Assembly (NCBI GenBank): GCA_904066235.2
Contig: CAJFCV020000004.1
Span: forward strand, 4,216,001-4,280,000
DNA from: Bursaphelenchus xylophilus
Taxonomy: Eukaryota; Nematoda; Chromadorea; Rhabditida; Aphelenchoididae
Direction: 5' to 3'
DNA: 64,000 nucleotides
The notes below the pieces were generated by a model. The model was not told the DNA's origin and made no database searches. It saw nothing but the letters and a program-made list of their open reading frames with translations. Every line of letters begins with the position of its first letter. Position 1 is the stretch's first letter. A program made the translations under genes and the position numbers. Below are positions 25,435 through 37,495 of this stretch, piece after piece.

Positions 25435-26375
25435 ACCCACAACAAAAATTATTGTTGAACTGCTTGTATAGACTAGTCTAGTGCAAATAAAACCTGTTTT
25501 TCTAATTTTCAATTTCGGTGCAACAAAAATCGAGTGCCCAAGACCTGAATGAATTTCAAATCCCTGGATGGGCGCCTTTTACGAAAAGTGATAAGACAGT
25601 GAGGCAAGAAAGAAGCGTGAATCATTACATTAAAAAAGCTGCTGATTAATGACAAAAAATCAATAAAGAACAAAACCTAACAGAAAAAGTTAGACCTTCC
25701 GCCGCCACTAAAAATGTACAACACGGCACCCGAGATCGAATAAAAACATTTCCCGACCACTTTGGAGTTTCGTTCAAACGAAGTGCCACAATTGACAAAA
25801 GAAATAAAATAATAATACCCGAAAAATATATTTTTCGATCGGAAACCCCCACAAAAAATTCTTTTTTGACATTTTGTTCGGTTTCAATCGATACAAAGTG
25901 GGCGCAGAGTCGAAGTGAGCAGGAAACACGCGGCTTATAGTGTTCATGTACGTCGAAAGCTGTATTCCTCGGCAATAAGCGTATGCATTTACAATTGATC
26001 CAAAACAACAGGACCAACATAATTCACAAGAACCTGTTAATTAAAGTTCAGTTTGTTGATGACATACCAGGCATTTCATTTGATCTAAAACAAAATCCAC
26101 CTCTGACAAGAAAAAACCGTAACACAATGCATAATTACACGCAAATCCTGCGAAGGCTTTATTCATGACTGCACTGCTATTCTCATCCCTTCCTCAGCGA
26201 ATCAAACGCGGCTTATGGCTAGACCGTCAACTCAACGGATCGATGTTGCGTTTTTTGTCAGCTCTGCATCTGATTAAATACTCCCCGTGACAAATATTAC
26301 CATATTTCACACATATATAAATCGCGACAATGGATGTATTCAGCATCATATCTCAGTTGCTTCTTCTGTCAAGCA
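25435..26375. other. Intergenic between lipases B and C
   Basis: Holds the polyadenylation signal of lipase B and, near 26,215-26,250, a block similar to one upstream of lipase B. A TATATAAA box is at 26,314. The middle (25,540-26,200) shows no similarity to the rest and no exon. The duplicated segment resumes at about 26,345. Confidence 0.5.
26314..26321 (+). promoter_or_regulatory. TATA box of lipase C
   Basis: TATATAAA lies 62 bases upstream of ATG 26,376, matching lipase B. It rules against the in-frame ATG at 26,334, which would be only 20 bases from the box and upstream of the expected transcription start. Confidence 0.65.
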
Positions 26376-27676
26376 ATGAGTATGCAGATGTTGTTCTCTC
26401 TCCTTGTTGTCACCGCTGTGGCTTCTGCCGATCTTATCTCGGACTTGCATCTTCCAGAACAAGATCTGGATGCCGTAAGTTGTCATCAGCCTTGTTTTAC
26501 GAATTTAGTTGGGATTGATCGAGTACTGGGGCTACCAAGGAGAAGAGTATATTGTTGAGACTGTCGATGACTGGCTTCTTCCAATGCAGCGCATTCCACG
26601 CGCCAAGAACGAGGACCCAAACAGCGACATCTCTGGTAAACCAGTTGTCATCCTTCAACACGGCATTGAATGCGCCAGTGACAACTTTCTTTTGAACCTG
26701 CCTCATCAAACTCCAGGATTCGTCTTCGCCGATGCTGGATATGATGTCTGGCTCCCCAACTCCCGAGGAAACACTTATTCCAGCCACAAAAACTACACTC
26801 GTGCCCAGCCCGAGTTCTGGAAATGGACGTAAGCGAATAACAAGCCGCAATAGCTTTAATTACCATTTCAGAAGCGATGAAATGCAGCTGTACGATATCC
26901 CAGCCGTCTTCGACGTAATTGAAAATGTCACCGGCCAGTCCTCTTTCTACTACATTGGCCACAGTCAAGGTACCTACCTCATGTTTGCCAAGCTCGCCGA
27001 CGATCCTTCCTTCGCTAGCCGAGTGAAGAAATTCTTTGCACTGGGACCTGCTGTTCAATTCAGAGACCTTAAAGGTCCATTTAAGACCATCTGCGAGACG
27101 GAACTTGCTTTCCCCAAGGCCTGGTCGGACTTCGCTTGGAGTGAATTCGGCCTTGGTTTCCTCAGCCAGCAGAATGTTGATCTTCTGAGCCTTCTAACTT
27201 GTTCCGTTCCTCCAATCCAAAGAGAATATTGTTCCAAGGTTTACTACTGGTTCACAGGTCCAAGCACCACGATCAACGTCACCCGTATGCCCATCTTCTT
27301 GAACCATATCCCCGCTGGTGTCAACGTCGCCACAGTCCAGAAATACTGTGCTTCCACTGACCCAGTGTCCGGCGGATTCCAATGGTACAGATTCCCCACT
27401 GCCGCTGAGAACATCGCTCGCTACGGATCAGTTGACCCTCCTTACTACAACTTGACCAAAATGGACGTCCCTCTCTACTTGTACAGCTGCCCCAATGATT
27501 ACTTGACCACTCTTGCCAACCTTGAGCACGATATCCTCCCCCATTTGAAGCCAGGAATCCTGAAGGAAGACAACAGATACCCTGGATACGCCCACATGGA
27601 CTTCATCTGGGGTTTGAACTCTACTGAATTGGTCTACAACAAGATCATCAACGTAATCAATGCGGATTATAACTAA
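26376..27676 (+). CDS. Secreted lysosomal acid lipase-family hydrolase C
   Basis: Exons 26,376-26,474, 26,509-26,828 and 26,872-27,676 encode 407 aa with the same exon lengths (99, 320 and 805) as lipase B. The signal peptide (VVTAVASAD) and all catalytic motifs are kept: GHSQGT, CPNDYLT, AHMDFIWGL. Visible differences from B are few, for example TAVAS for TVVAS in the signal, IEYWGYQ for IKYWGYQ, and KLADD for KLSDD after the nucleophile. Intron sequences are also similar, and homology runs from about 30 bases upstream of the ATG to about 25 bases past the stop, so duplication or gene conversion is recent. AATAAA is at 27,732. Confidence 0.92.
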
Positions 27677-28022
27677 ACCCACAACAAAAATTATTATTTT
27701 GCCGCTTATTGTTAGAAACTTTTAGCAAGCCAATAAATTTGTATTCCGTTTTCTTGTTAGTTTATACAACGAATTTCTACAAATATTTTCCTGATAGATT
27801 GTCTACTCGTTCTCTACTGTAGTTCCACCTGTAATAGTGGAAGATTACACAACTACGCCACTAGAATTGGTGCTGCTCCGTCTGTCCAAGAAAGTCATGT
27901 TGTTTACAGCTAGCGACTCATTGGACTGTCGTTCGCTCTCCACTCCACTCAGTTTTTGCCCCAATTTAGCGATAATGTAGAAGAATGTAAACCTAAACAT
28001 TCGTCATCTACAAAATAGTTCC
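27677..28022. other. Convergent intergenic region
   Basis: Lies between the 3' ends of lipase C (plus) and the TauE/SafE-like gene (minus). It contains the AATAAA of lipase C and no further exon that I can support. Confidence 0.5.
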
Positions 28023-29485
28023 TCACCCGACGATGATAATGACCGCTCCAGCCACAATCAATGTCCATTTAGGGCCAGTAATCAAAAATCCGAGAACCGC
28101 CAGGGTCTCTAAAATGTACACAAAACAAGCCAAGACTTGACGATGTAAATGCGACGAGACAAATGCTCCGATCGGTGAGCAAGTGACCACAACAGGCACA
28201 GAGACCGCGAAGTACTCATAGGCCAGCTGACTGACTCCTTGTTGCATAAGAACGCGCCAATAAGAGCCAATCAATGCGTTGAGGAACATCAATATTACTG
28301 ATGTTGGAGTGGCAACCTTCTCACTCACTCGAAACAGCAACGTCAAGATGGAAAACGAACAGATATCGACGCCGGAGCCAGTAAAAGCACTGAGAATGCC
28401 TGTAACCGACAAAATCCATAACTGGCTGGCATTAATTTATATTCTGCTTGCTAAAACCTTGTTAACGCAAGCTGAATCAGTTCTTTTTTCAATTGCATTT
28501 TATCTATGTTAACCTAAAATAGCAGAAAATAAACAAAAACCCACTTACCGCCAAAGAACCCAGCTGCGACCAGCGCTATCGCCTTCCATGGCTTGAAATT
28601 TGGGATATTATCGAAGGTAACTCGTTTCTTCTGCAAATTCAGTATTAACAGTGAAATCGCGAATGAAAACCAGATCGACACGAACATCATCTTCTTCTGT
28701 TGAGCTGAAAAAAACATGGTCTTTAAAAATACAGTTTTATTAAATTTTGGCATACTGTATCAAAAGAAAAGTTTTCGCTTTGGGACTCACGGTCAAGAAG
28801 GTTGTCCCAAAATTGTAAGCCAAGAATAATACTAACGCCAGCGCCAATGGACGAATAAATAATTGAATGCCATTCCACTTTAACTCCCATCCATAATATT
28901 GCAAAAGAAGACGTGGCCATTCCTAAAACTCGAAACAAAGTTAGTAAAATCCAAATTTACCAGCCACTTGGATGATGAGAGAGAAGTCTCTGGCCACATC
29001 AGGAGCAATGTGAAGCATCAAAGTCATCACAGGAAAAGCGATTGCGCCGCCACCTTCTGAAGTGGCGCCAGCAACAAAAGCCCCCAAAATCATGGTGATT
29101 GCAAGTTCGTATCTAGTAGGATACAGTCGAAATAGGTTGTATCGTATTGCCATTGACCACCATATGGCGTGCATTATAACGAACGGGATCAGAGTTGCCA
29201 GATATTTGCGGTATCGCTCGTGGAACGGTAGATCTTTCGGGTTGATGTGGGCTTGTGTCTGACGTTCGAGTTTTTGACCTGGAAATGGTTCAAAACGTCC
29301 TATATGTAGATAGAGCCTGTCTTTGATAATACTACATTTGTTGCAAAGTATTACATACCTTCCAAAAAGTACTTCCGGAACCATTCTCCCACCGTCCTTC
29401 TCGGCCGTTCATTCTGTTCGATGGGCACAAAATAACGCGTCCCGCTTCCCATTTCCGCGCGATTGACGGCAACCGCTTCCGTCAT
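28023..29485 (-). CDS. TauE/SafE-family multi-pass membrane transporter
   Basis: Five exons on the minus strand: 29,485-29,359, 29,299-28,961, 28,922-28,791, 28,704-28,549 and 28,399-28,023. All four introns are phase 1; the product is 376 aa. A hydrophilic cytosolic N-terminus (MTEAVAVNRAEMGSG ... EWFRKYFLEGRF) precedes about eight hydrophobic segments. The two glycine-rich half-repeats typical of the family are visible: GAFVAGATSEGGGAIAFPV in the first half and GFFGGGILSAFTGSGVDIC in the second. TauE/SafE proteins export sulfite, sulfoacetate or related organic anions; the substrate in nematodes is not known to me. The frame runs open through the first intron, which hides the true N-terminal exon unless splice phase is used. 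Convergent to lipase C. Confidence 0.85.
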
Positions 29486-30439
29486 ACTAATTTCTCTGTT
29501 GGAACTGTTTATTTTAGGGATTGGGACAAAGTTCTTAACCTTTTACCTGTACGTACAAGTGTCATCGTCGCGCGGGATCAATTTCCCTTCGTTCTTTGAA
29601 ACAAACTGTTGGGCCAAAGGCAAATAAAACATCCCAACGGACTATGTTGCGGATGGATTCGTAATGTTGAAGGGATCAGCTTCCCATCGGCTACAATCAA
29701 ATTCATCGTTGGGGTCATTAATCTTGGATGATTGAAGAGTAAGCGTCGATAGTTTATTGTTAGCGGGGAAGTGATCAAAGTAATGGCGATAAAATTAAGA
29801 AGAGGATCTATGATTGCTTCATCATTAATTTAACTTGCTATGTCTTCTGTTATATTCTGTCCTGTTTTAAGTTTAGCGTGATTATAGGACACAGCCAACG
29901 TACCAATCCTTCAAAAATTATTTTCCATGTCCTTGCGAGTGCTGTGATAAAAACGCTTATTTTGTAGATGCATTCTATAGAAAAGTTCTAATTTTCTATG
30001 TTCGAGAACATACTGTATACACTTTCTAACAGACGGCTGGGCTTGACGATGGCCAGGAAGTTCGAAAATCTTTGACGAAATCGACTTAACTCCACGAATT
30101 CCCTAAGCCCCCTGACCAAAAACCTGATGACAAATCTTGTCGGTTGTCTTGAAGAATCCAAGTTTAATCTCTAGCAATTCGCATAGATCAATCCCACGTC
30201 AGTACATGTAGTGGTTACTACAATATTTTATTAACACAATAAATGGTCACAATTTTAAATTTCAATTTACAAACAAAAGTCTCTTTTTTCAAATTGTTTT
30301 TAAAGCAGACAGAAAATTGATGAGATCTATGCACCTACATGGGTAATATTACAGGTCTTCAATAGCATCAACAACATGTAAAATTCGAGTTCAGCGCCTT
30401 TGGAACGGTACTTGAGTGGTGTCGGGGGGAATCGGGGGC
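29486..30439. other. Intergenic between TauE/SafE gene and flp-17
   Basis: The left side is the promoter/5' region of the TauE/SafE-like gene. The right side is the 3'UTR of flp-17, with its minus-strand AATAAA at 30,237-30,242. No other exon is supported. Confidence 0.5.
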
Positions 30440-31128
30440 TTATCCGAATCGGATGTAGGAACTTTTGCGGGCTGGCCGGGAGTTGAGGATTCCGTCGATG
30501 GGGAAGTTCAGTGCAAGGTCTTCCTGCAAGCGAAGAGATTAGTATTTCTGGATGTTTACTTGGTCGCGGGGAATCTCCCACGCATATTACACATGACATC
30601 CGGATGAGAAATTTTACGGAAAATTTATGTGGTTTGGTGATATGTCAAGGAAATGCCCTGACATTTTTAAGTCGTCGTTTACGTAACCCATTGAAAAAAT
30701 TTTCAAAATTATAGGCCAAACTTTTCGTCAAGTCATCGTATTCGTCTAGCAAGGTCCTACGGTACAAAATAACTTTGATTCCTTACCGGTGCATACTCCG
30801 AATTGCCCTGCGATCGTTTCCCGAACCGGACAAAGGCAGATTTCCTCTTCTGCATTCGGCTTCCAATAAAGTTCTTGGCCGGGTTTTGAAGGGAATCTGG
30901 AAATTAAATTCAACGTCAGTAGCCACACTTTTCAAATTTACCTCTCTGTTCAGCTGGTATTAAACTGTCAATATCGATCATACTCTCATCCAAATACTCG
31001 GCCAATGTGCAGACGAAAAGGTTGGGGTTGGCCGAGCACAGCTCCGAGAGCTTTGCGTTTTGTTGTGGAGTCAGGAAGGCGAAGGCCAGCTGACTGCATA
31101 GCCCGGCAACAATGATCAACCCAAGCAT
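30440..31128 (-). CDS. flp-17: FMRFamide-like neuropeptide precursor, FLP-17 type
   Basis: Exons on the minus strand: 31,128-30,942, 30,896-30,787 and 30,523-30,440, giving 126 aa. The start follows a TTTTTGTTACAG acceptor, typical of trans-splicing. A signal peptide (LGLIIVAGLCSQLAFA) leads to a spacer, then QKR-KSAFVRFG-KR. After an acidic spacer the protein ends PAR-KSSYIRFG-stop. KSAFVRFGamide is a known C. elegans FLP-17 peptide, and KSSYIRFG matches the second FLP-17 type (KSQYIRFG) at all but one position. The Gly donors give C-terminal amides after cleavage. C. elegans FLP-17 is released by BAG sensory neurons and acts on EGL-6 to inhibit egg laying; the same role here is inference. 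Only one copy of KSAFVRFG is seen, where C. elegans has two. Splice phase (1, then 0) is decisive: other frames through exons 2 and 3 are open but give nonsense. Confidence 0.93.
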
Positions 31129-34100
31129 GTTGAGGGTGCGGGAGGGGTACTGTAACAAAAATTCCGTAAAGCCGAAAATATTTATTTATGTACAAAGTGT
31201 TCGCGGAGTAAAAATAAAAAGAATGTGGAAGGTTGACAGCTCCATAAAGGTTCAAGAAAATAGTGCCGCTTTGATTTTTAACATCAAGATCTTTCTATGA
31301 AATACGATGACATTCAATCCACAGCGACTGATACGTATACTGTAATGTCCGCAATCCTCAATCCTCAGCTTCTATCCGAGATTAGAACCCTCTTAAATAT
31401 CCTTGATATCGTATTTTATGGAAGCTTAATGTGTAACTCCACCCCCTAGCCTTTGCGATTTCCTTCCAACGCATATCCACAACCAACGCGGAGTCCGCGG
31501 ATTAATCCCGAATCTCCCCAAAAAAGTGTAAATATCACTGTGGAACGCATGACGGGTTTAAACGACCACCAGTTACGTGCCCCCCACAACATCGAGGACA
31601 TAATCCAGATTAGTATATATAAGATATCTGAGAGGGATCGGGTATATATAGCCTTGGCGGATGGGTAATTATTACAGGTCAAAGTTCGGCTCACACTAAA
31701 TTATACAACCCCAGAATCGCACGTATTTCACTGCGCTTACGATGAAGATAAAATTTTTGACTTATCCCCTCAGGGCAAATGACTACAGACTCGCTCCCAA
31801 AACACAAATCTTGAAATGTTTCGGCGAAAAATTTAATAAATTTTAAAAACCCCCACCACCTAAATTAAGATTTTGACAAATTACCCGAAGGCCATACGAA
31901 AAGAGGTAGTGCCTTTCTCGGATCAGTTGAGAAATTGCCAAGAGTCAAAACAAGGAAATGGGCTGGGAAATGGTGGTAATGGGTTCGACTTCATCAGAGG
32001 CAAATCTGATGTCATACGAATCACCCAATTATTGGTCATTAGGACCCGGAAATAGGATTGACCCGGTCTCTGAAGAGTACATTCGTATGTTAGAAACAGA
32101 TGGCAAAGTATTTTGATAAAATCTTAACAGTCACACCTTTAGAATGTCAAGAAAATTGCTGTAAAAATTGTATATACAGCTCCTTGTGGATGATGGTAGA
32201 TAAACGTCCCTGCCTTCACTGTAGCTGCAAGTTGATGCCCTTTATATACCCCGGGAATCTTCTCAAATTTCTCACCCTAAAATACAGTCACGCCCATCTT
32301 CGCCTGTCAAGTTTTCACGGATTATCACCAAGCGCGGATTATCGCCTTGGTTATCAATTGCACTGATAACCAAGACTAAGTCGATGACGTTCATATCACA
32401 GCAGAATCATCGTATTTCATTCGATTATAGCTCTTACAGGGGTAAATCGTAAAACCGTTTCTGGACAGAATTGGAATTTATAATACTTTGGAAGTCGATC
32501 TCTTTGTCAAACTCTGAAGATTCGACAGTCATTATAGACCACCGCATTAGATAACACAAGGACCGTGCAAACATGTTTTGATCAGAAAAGATTACACCGG
32601 AAATCTACAGCTTGTTTGCGGAGTAAATGACTGCAAAGGTCTTGCGAAATAATAAGAGAAAACATGGGCAAAGATCTAAGTCCTATATCACAATAACAAT
32701 AGTAAATTCGTGGGTATTTGGTGTCGCATATATGCATCAAACAAATCCAAATATTAAAATATTAGTTGTTTTTCCTTTTAGCGTGGGAGCGTCATGGTCT
32801 ACAAACAGCCTACGTGCCGGGGACTGGTCAACGGAAGTTACGGCAAAACCGTGACATCAAGTTCTTCGTAAAGCTGAGAATTTCTTCATTTCCTGCATAA
32901 CTGGAACTAATAAATTAAATTGATTTCATCAATAAGATGAACTCATAATTTGACGACGAAAGCATCATGCTTTGGCAAGTTATCTTACCCTTACCATCAA
33001 ACATATAAGATGCAATGCTAGGCATACTTGAAAGTAGACACACCTCTTCCAATATTACAGATATCTTCAAGGTCCTATGAAGATTTTATCCCGTCATTCT
33101 TTATCCGGTATCACAGACTTTTGTATAAGCCTTATGAATCGTACCAGTTTTACAAGACATCCCCTAATCGGACACCTTGACATTCTCTAAACGTTATCTT
33201 ATCCCAACCGATCCCCCGGTTGGGATAAGATATGGATTTCTAATACAAAAATTAAATTCCTAGTTGTTATCGTCATAGATGACGCTTCAGATATTTATAT
33301 TTTAAGATACCAATTACTCTAATCCGCTCAATCTATTAAAATGGAGTCACTAGTAACTTCGCCGTTCTAAGTAGATTGGATTACCGTATTCCGAAAACTA
33401 ATCTTGCCATGTTTATCAAAAAAAAATTGTCGTCCGCACATAATTATATAACAGCAACTAATAATATATAGCTGCGTTACTTGTTATCATAATATTACTG
33501 TGTTACTTGCTAACTGTAACCTCACAAAACTGATAACAAAAATCGCATCGTATAAATTCCAGGGCAATTTTACATTGCCGATGTCTGAATCCCTCGGAAA
33601 AACTTGGAATTTAGAAATGGCCCATTAACGGAGCTCTTACAAATGCTAGAAAAAAACCAAACGTTAGTGAAAATAGACAGTTAGTAAAAATTTAGGCAAA
33701 AAATCTACATAATGTAAGCATTAAAGATGAGTGGGTCAGGCAGTACGAAGGTCAAATAAACATAAATATTTATATGAAATCGAATACTGCTTTATGACGA
33801 GATGGATGTGGGTGACGCAACATTTAAATTCGAGTTTTTATAAACCTGAAAAGCTTACATTCAAGATATCTAGCGATTATTGAACACCGGAGATTAAGTA
33901 TAAAACTTGCCAAGCGGTGCTCTGTCTGAAAGTCTTCAAAAACATAGATTCCAGAGCAAGAATTTTGCGTGTCACAGAAACCTCAACCCTTATTTTATGA
34001 AACGCAAAAATACGAAGATTGTGTTTAGTCATCTCTTCTATGAACCCTAGAAAAGTTCTACATCCATTTTCACCAGCTACAACTTTTGAATTCTCATCCA

Positions 34101-36604
34101 AACAACGTTGGCCACACGTCTCTACTTCCTCCCCTTGTTTTTACCGTATGTGACGCGGAACGCAAATAGCCGCACGTTATAAAGAACGTTCATTGTCCAA
34201 AGATCCGTCTCGTGTTTCCCAAAAAAGCGCAGAAATGAAGGCCAACAACCGTGTAGGTGTCCAGTTTCGCACATTGAAACGGCACCAATGTCCGTGACCG
34301 GACCTCTCCGCCTTCTTCCGTTTCTTGGGAAGTTAGTATTAGGTTGAATGTCAAGATTCTAATGTCATCAAAATTCCCGGAGATTCCAAAAAGGTAAACA
34401 AAACAAAGGCAAGGGCAAGACTATAGATTATGTATCAGGGTCCCGTTTTATGCATTGAATAAACAAATTCAGGAACAAAAAAAAGGTCTCTTTTCCACGG
34501 TGTTACCAGATCTCTTTGATGTACCGGAACTTTCAAGTAATACTTGGAGGTTGTGAACAAAATTAGGAACAGGATTCAGGGATCGTGAGGTCACAAAAGC
34601 ACTTTAAATTTTGTGAGCTTTAAATCTTGGCTCCAATGAACTATCACATGCTGGAAAATTTTTTAAAAATTCAAAAATTCTGCAAAACTTTGATCCGCCA
34701 GAACAAAATACACCCAGCTGTGTACATCTAAATGTAATCTGCTACCTTAAACCATCCCCATTTCCGCCACATTTTATTAATTTCGAAGAGAAAACCTGCA
34801 CTTTCCGTTGGCTTTTCCGGATGGAAATGTCCAAAAACATCGAGATAATCTGATGCTTGTGGATTCCGGATGCAAGTCTTAATATGCTGATTTGGAGTTT
34901 GCAGAAAATTGAGGAGCAATTAATAAGCTGTAAAAAGAATTAGGATGATTGGCTTACTGGTTGAAAAAAATTGTCTGGAGTGGGAGTTTATTGGGGAGAG
35001 AGTAAAAATCAAAATTTAAATTTGTCTGATGAGAGGAATTGCTAAAGGTCAGAGGCTCGGATTTTTGTGAAATTTGGTAGAAATTCAGATTCGAGCTTGC
35101 TACTTGTTATGTCACATGCGAGACTTTTGCCTGCTCGTTTCGGAAGTCATTTCCGAGATTTTCAAGATTAGCAATTGACATTTTGTTTCTCATGTATCGA
35201 GCAATATCACTGCGGAAAATCAATGTTTACTGTATGAATTTCGCAAAGATATCGACAAAAAAACGTTTTACTTTCACCTTTTCTCCTCATTTTCCGTACT
35301 CTCTCACTATTAGCTGCAAAAATTGCCCGATATCTCTTGCTTTCAACGCTCAGGAATTGATATATTATCCATTATTATTATTATATTATTTAAGCAAAAT
35401 TGTCAAAACCCTTAAGGACTGCACCTCCAGAATTCCCCTTGCAAATCCTGACCGTCAAACCTTGTCCAACCTAGTGTTTCTTTCTCTTTATATCCCTCTT
35501 TTTTCAATCTGCAACATATCATTTTCCCTTTGTCATAAAAGCCTCATAGCTCCTCCAAATATGGACATCAAACCCGTTTGGAATCTATAATTTACGCAAC
35601 TGCTTTTCGTATAGTTAGATGACGTGAAATAATCCCGTTTCTTATCCTAATCCCTCTCCATATATGTAGATATTTATATGTGTGACATAGTTGCGTATTA
35701 ACCGTACATTCAGATTAAAATAGGTTTTCTTCGACGACCTTTACAGTGTAAAAATGATTATGGAAAACGAGTGATTAACCCGGTCTCAATGAAGATGAGA
35801 CTTACTGGGCAAGTTGGAAGACGCAAGTCAACATAATCCAAACTTGTAATTACAGCGATAAATCGGATTGAAGGAATGAGTAATTAATTCTGTGAAGTGC
35901 TTCTTACAAATCACAAAATTTAATTAATGATGACAACTTGGATTTTAGACAAGTACGGTAAAAAGAAGATGTTGCTAGCGATGATAAAATAGCTTCTCTT
36001 ACAAATACATTTTGTCTAGGCCACACATCAATTTCTGAAAGTTTTGGCTTGCGCTTTGCAGAGCCAACCAATACATTCAACAAAATATTTAGCGCCTAAA
36101 CATAAAATGCTATCATTTTCTGATTTTTTACGGGCTTTTTATGCTCCTGTGTCAAGATGAGGGTTCAATTAAATTATGTTAATTAGCAATTGCAACTTTT
36201 CCGGGTCCATCAGGCTCGTTTCAAACATCAAACTTGATTTTTTTTTTCTTTCTAAAAATGACATCATTTTTGAACGTTGCGAATTCCTCGTCGCACTGTG
36301 CGAAGAACTCAAAATCTTCTGCAAGATTTTGAATGCAATAAAACAAAGGATTCCTCGTCATTCATAAAATTCTTTCGAAATTTGCAGCGACAATTTTGAC
36401 AATGCTCCCAAAAACATCGCTGAAGGCCTGGGAATGACGCATAATAGAGACCAGTGGGTCAGTCGGAAGGAGCCGAAGCCGCGCGACCAAAAACAACAGA
36501 AACAACCGCAGCGTGTTTACCAACAAAACACGGTCGCGCGCGTCGCTATATCGAGGTATTTAAAGCCGAAAGTGGGAGATCACAGCACGTCCAGACGGCT
36601 CATC
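31129..36604. other. 5.5-kb intergenic region
   Basis: No exon was found on either strand. It holds the flp-17 upstream region, a perfect 15-bp hairpin at 33,196-33,231, a dispersed-repeat fragment at about 35,040-35,390 and another near 36,003-36,060, and the promoter of the second Cys-rich gene. A TATTTAAAG box lies near 36,556. Near 34,140-34,300 there is a GC-richer stretch with a TTATAAAG word, but the frame behind it closes after 20 codons. Confidence 0.5.
33196..33231. repeat. Perfect 15-bp hairpin with GATAA in the arms
   Basis: ATCTTATCCCAACCG (33,196-33,210) and its exact reverse complement (33,217-33,231) flank a 6-base loop. Each arm carries TTATC/GATAA, the core of GATA-factor sites, so the pair would be a head-to-head double site. 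It may instead be a miniature foldback relic. No gene lies within 2 kb. Confidence 0.65.
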
Positions 36605-37125
36605 ATGACCAACAGACTAATTATTGTTGCTTTTCCTCTACTTTTAATCGCCTTACGTAGTGTAGATGCCGGCTGTTGTGGTTGTTGTCCCTGCTGTGGA
36701 TGCTGCACTCCAATGCAGCCTGTGAATCCGCCATTGGTTGTGAAGATGTCGCCAGTCCGACCAGGCTGTTGTCCTTGCCCTTGTTGTTGCGGTGGATGCG
36801 GTGGATGTCCATGTTGTTGTAAGTTTTGCTCTAAAAATCCGAGATTAGACCTTTGGTGGGTGGGAATTGACAAAAACAAGATTAAAAATTATAATTGCTT
36901 GGACGAAAAATTTCTGCAAGTTTTGGAAATATTTCATTTTTTAATCAAAGTATGACCTGATAATTGAAAAATTCAAACAGCAGGGAGCACAAACGTATTT
37001 TAAAAACATTTTCAGGTGGTTGCCCTTGTTGTGGCGGAGGACGAAGACGCAGATCGCTTCAGTTCCTCCAAAAACAGACCAAGCCCTATGGTGCCAGCCG
37101 GGCTTCCCGTTTCTGCCCTGTGTAA
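36605..37125 (+). CDS. Secreted ultra-Cys-rich preproprotein, paralogue 2
   Basis: Exons 36,605-36,818 and 37,016-37,125, phase-1 intron splitting a Cys codon, 107 aa. The start was set at the Met beginning a signal peptide (RLIIVAFPLLLIALRSVDAG); a longer upstream frame from 36,434 lacks signal character and lies before the TATTTAAAG box near 36,556. The mature part has GCCGCCPCCGCC, a Pro/Val insert (MQPVNPPLVVK) and CCPCPCCCGGCGGCPCCC. Exon 2 begins CGGCPCCGGGRRRRS, with the same Cys module plus tetrabasic furin-like site as the gene at 19,244, and ends SRFCPV. AATAAA at 37,177. The shared intron position, phase and RRXR site make the two genes paralogues, although spacer sequences have diverged. 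Function unknown. Confidence 0.82.
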
Positions 37126-37495
37126 ATACCGTAATCCTTCTTAATTATTCTTATTTATTACTTAATAATAAGTTTTAATAAAGTGAAAACTGAAAATCAT
37201 CTTATAAACCAAAAAAATTTTGTACGTATTTTACACTTTTTTAGACTGTATAAATCTACAGTAGTTTTCTGGCATCGTCTGTAATTGGCCGAGACTGAAG
37301 GCCAATCACTGTCTGAGTTTATTCGCGGCGCTCAAGAATTCGTCACACTCCTTATGTTGACGCCGGCTTGGGGTATCTGTAATAGAGAAGACAGATTAAG
37401 TTCGAGCACTTTTCCTTCTTAATCGCTACAAAAAAGCTGTAAGCCGTCAAGATTTTCCAGAAAGAAGAGGATGCTCGGCTTAGCTTTTGTATGCC
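37126..37495. other. Convergent intergenic region
   Basis: Separates the 3' ends of the Cys-rich gene (plus) and the dehydrogenase (minus). It contains the AATAAA at 37,177 and a CGTATTTTAC word at 37,225. Nothing else is supported. Confidence 0.45.

Noticed and set aside
28941..29384. Minus-strand frame starting MVPEVLFG as the N-terminus of the TauE/SafE gene
   Set aside because: It reads through a 59-base GT-AG intron. Splicing in phase 1 to 29,359-29,485 gives a continuous N-terminus with a proper ATG.
30327..30928. Open minus-strand frames giving a Pro-rich or WKPNAEEEICLCP-type C-terminus
   Set aside because: They use the wrong phase. Correct splicing gives the KSAFVRFG and KSSYIRFG peptides of an FLP-17 precursor.
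36434..36604. N-terminal extension of the second Cys-rich gene
   Set aside because: The extension is basic and Gln-rich, lies upstream of the TATTTAAAG box and would bury the signal peptide.
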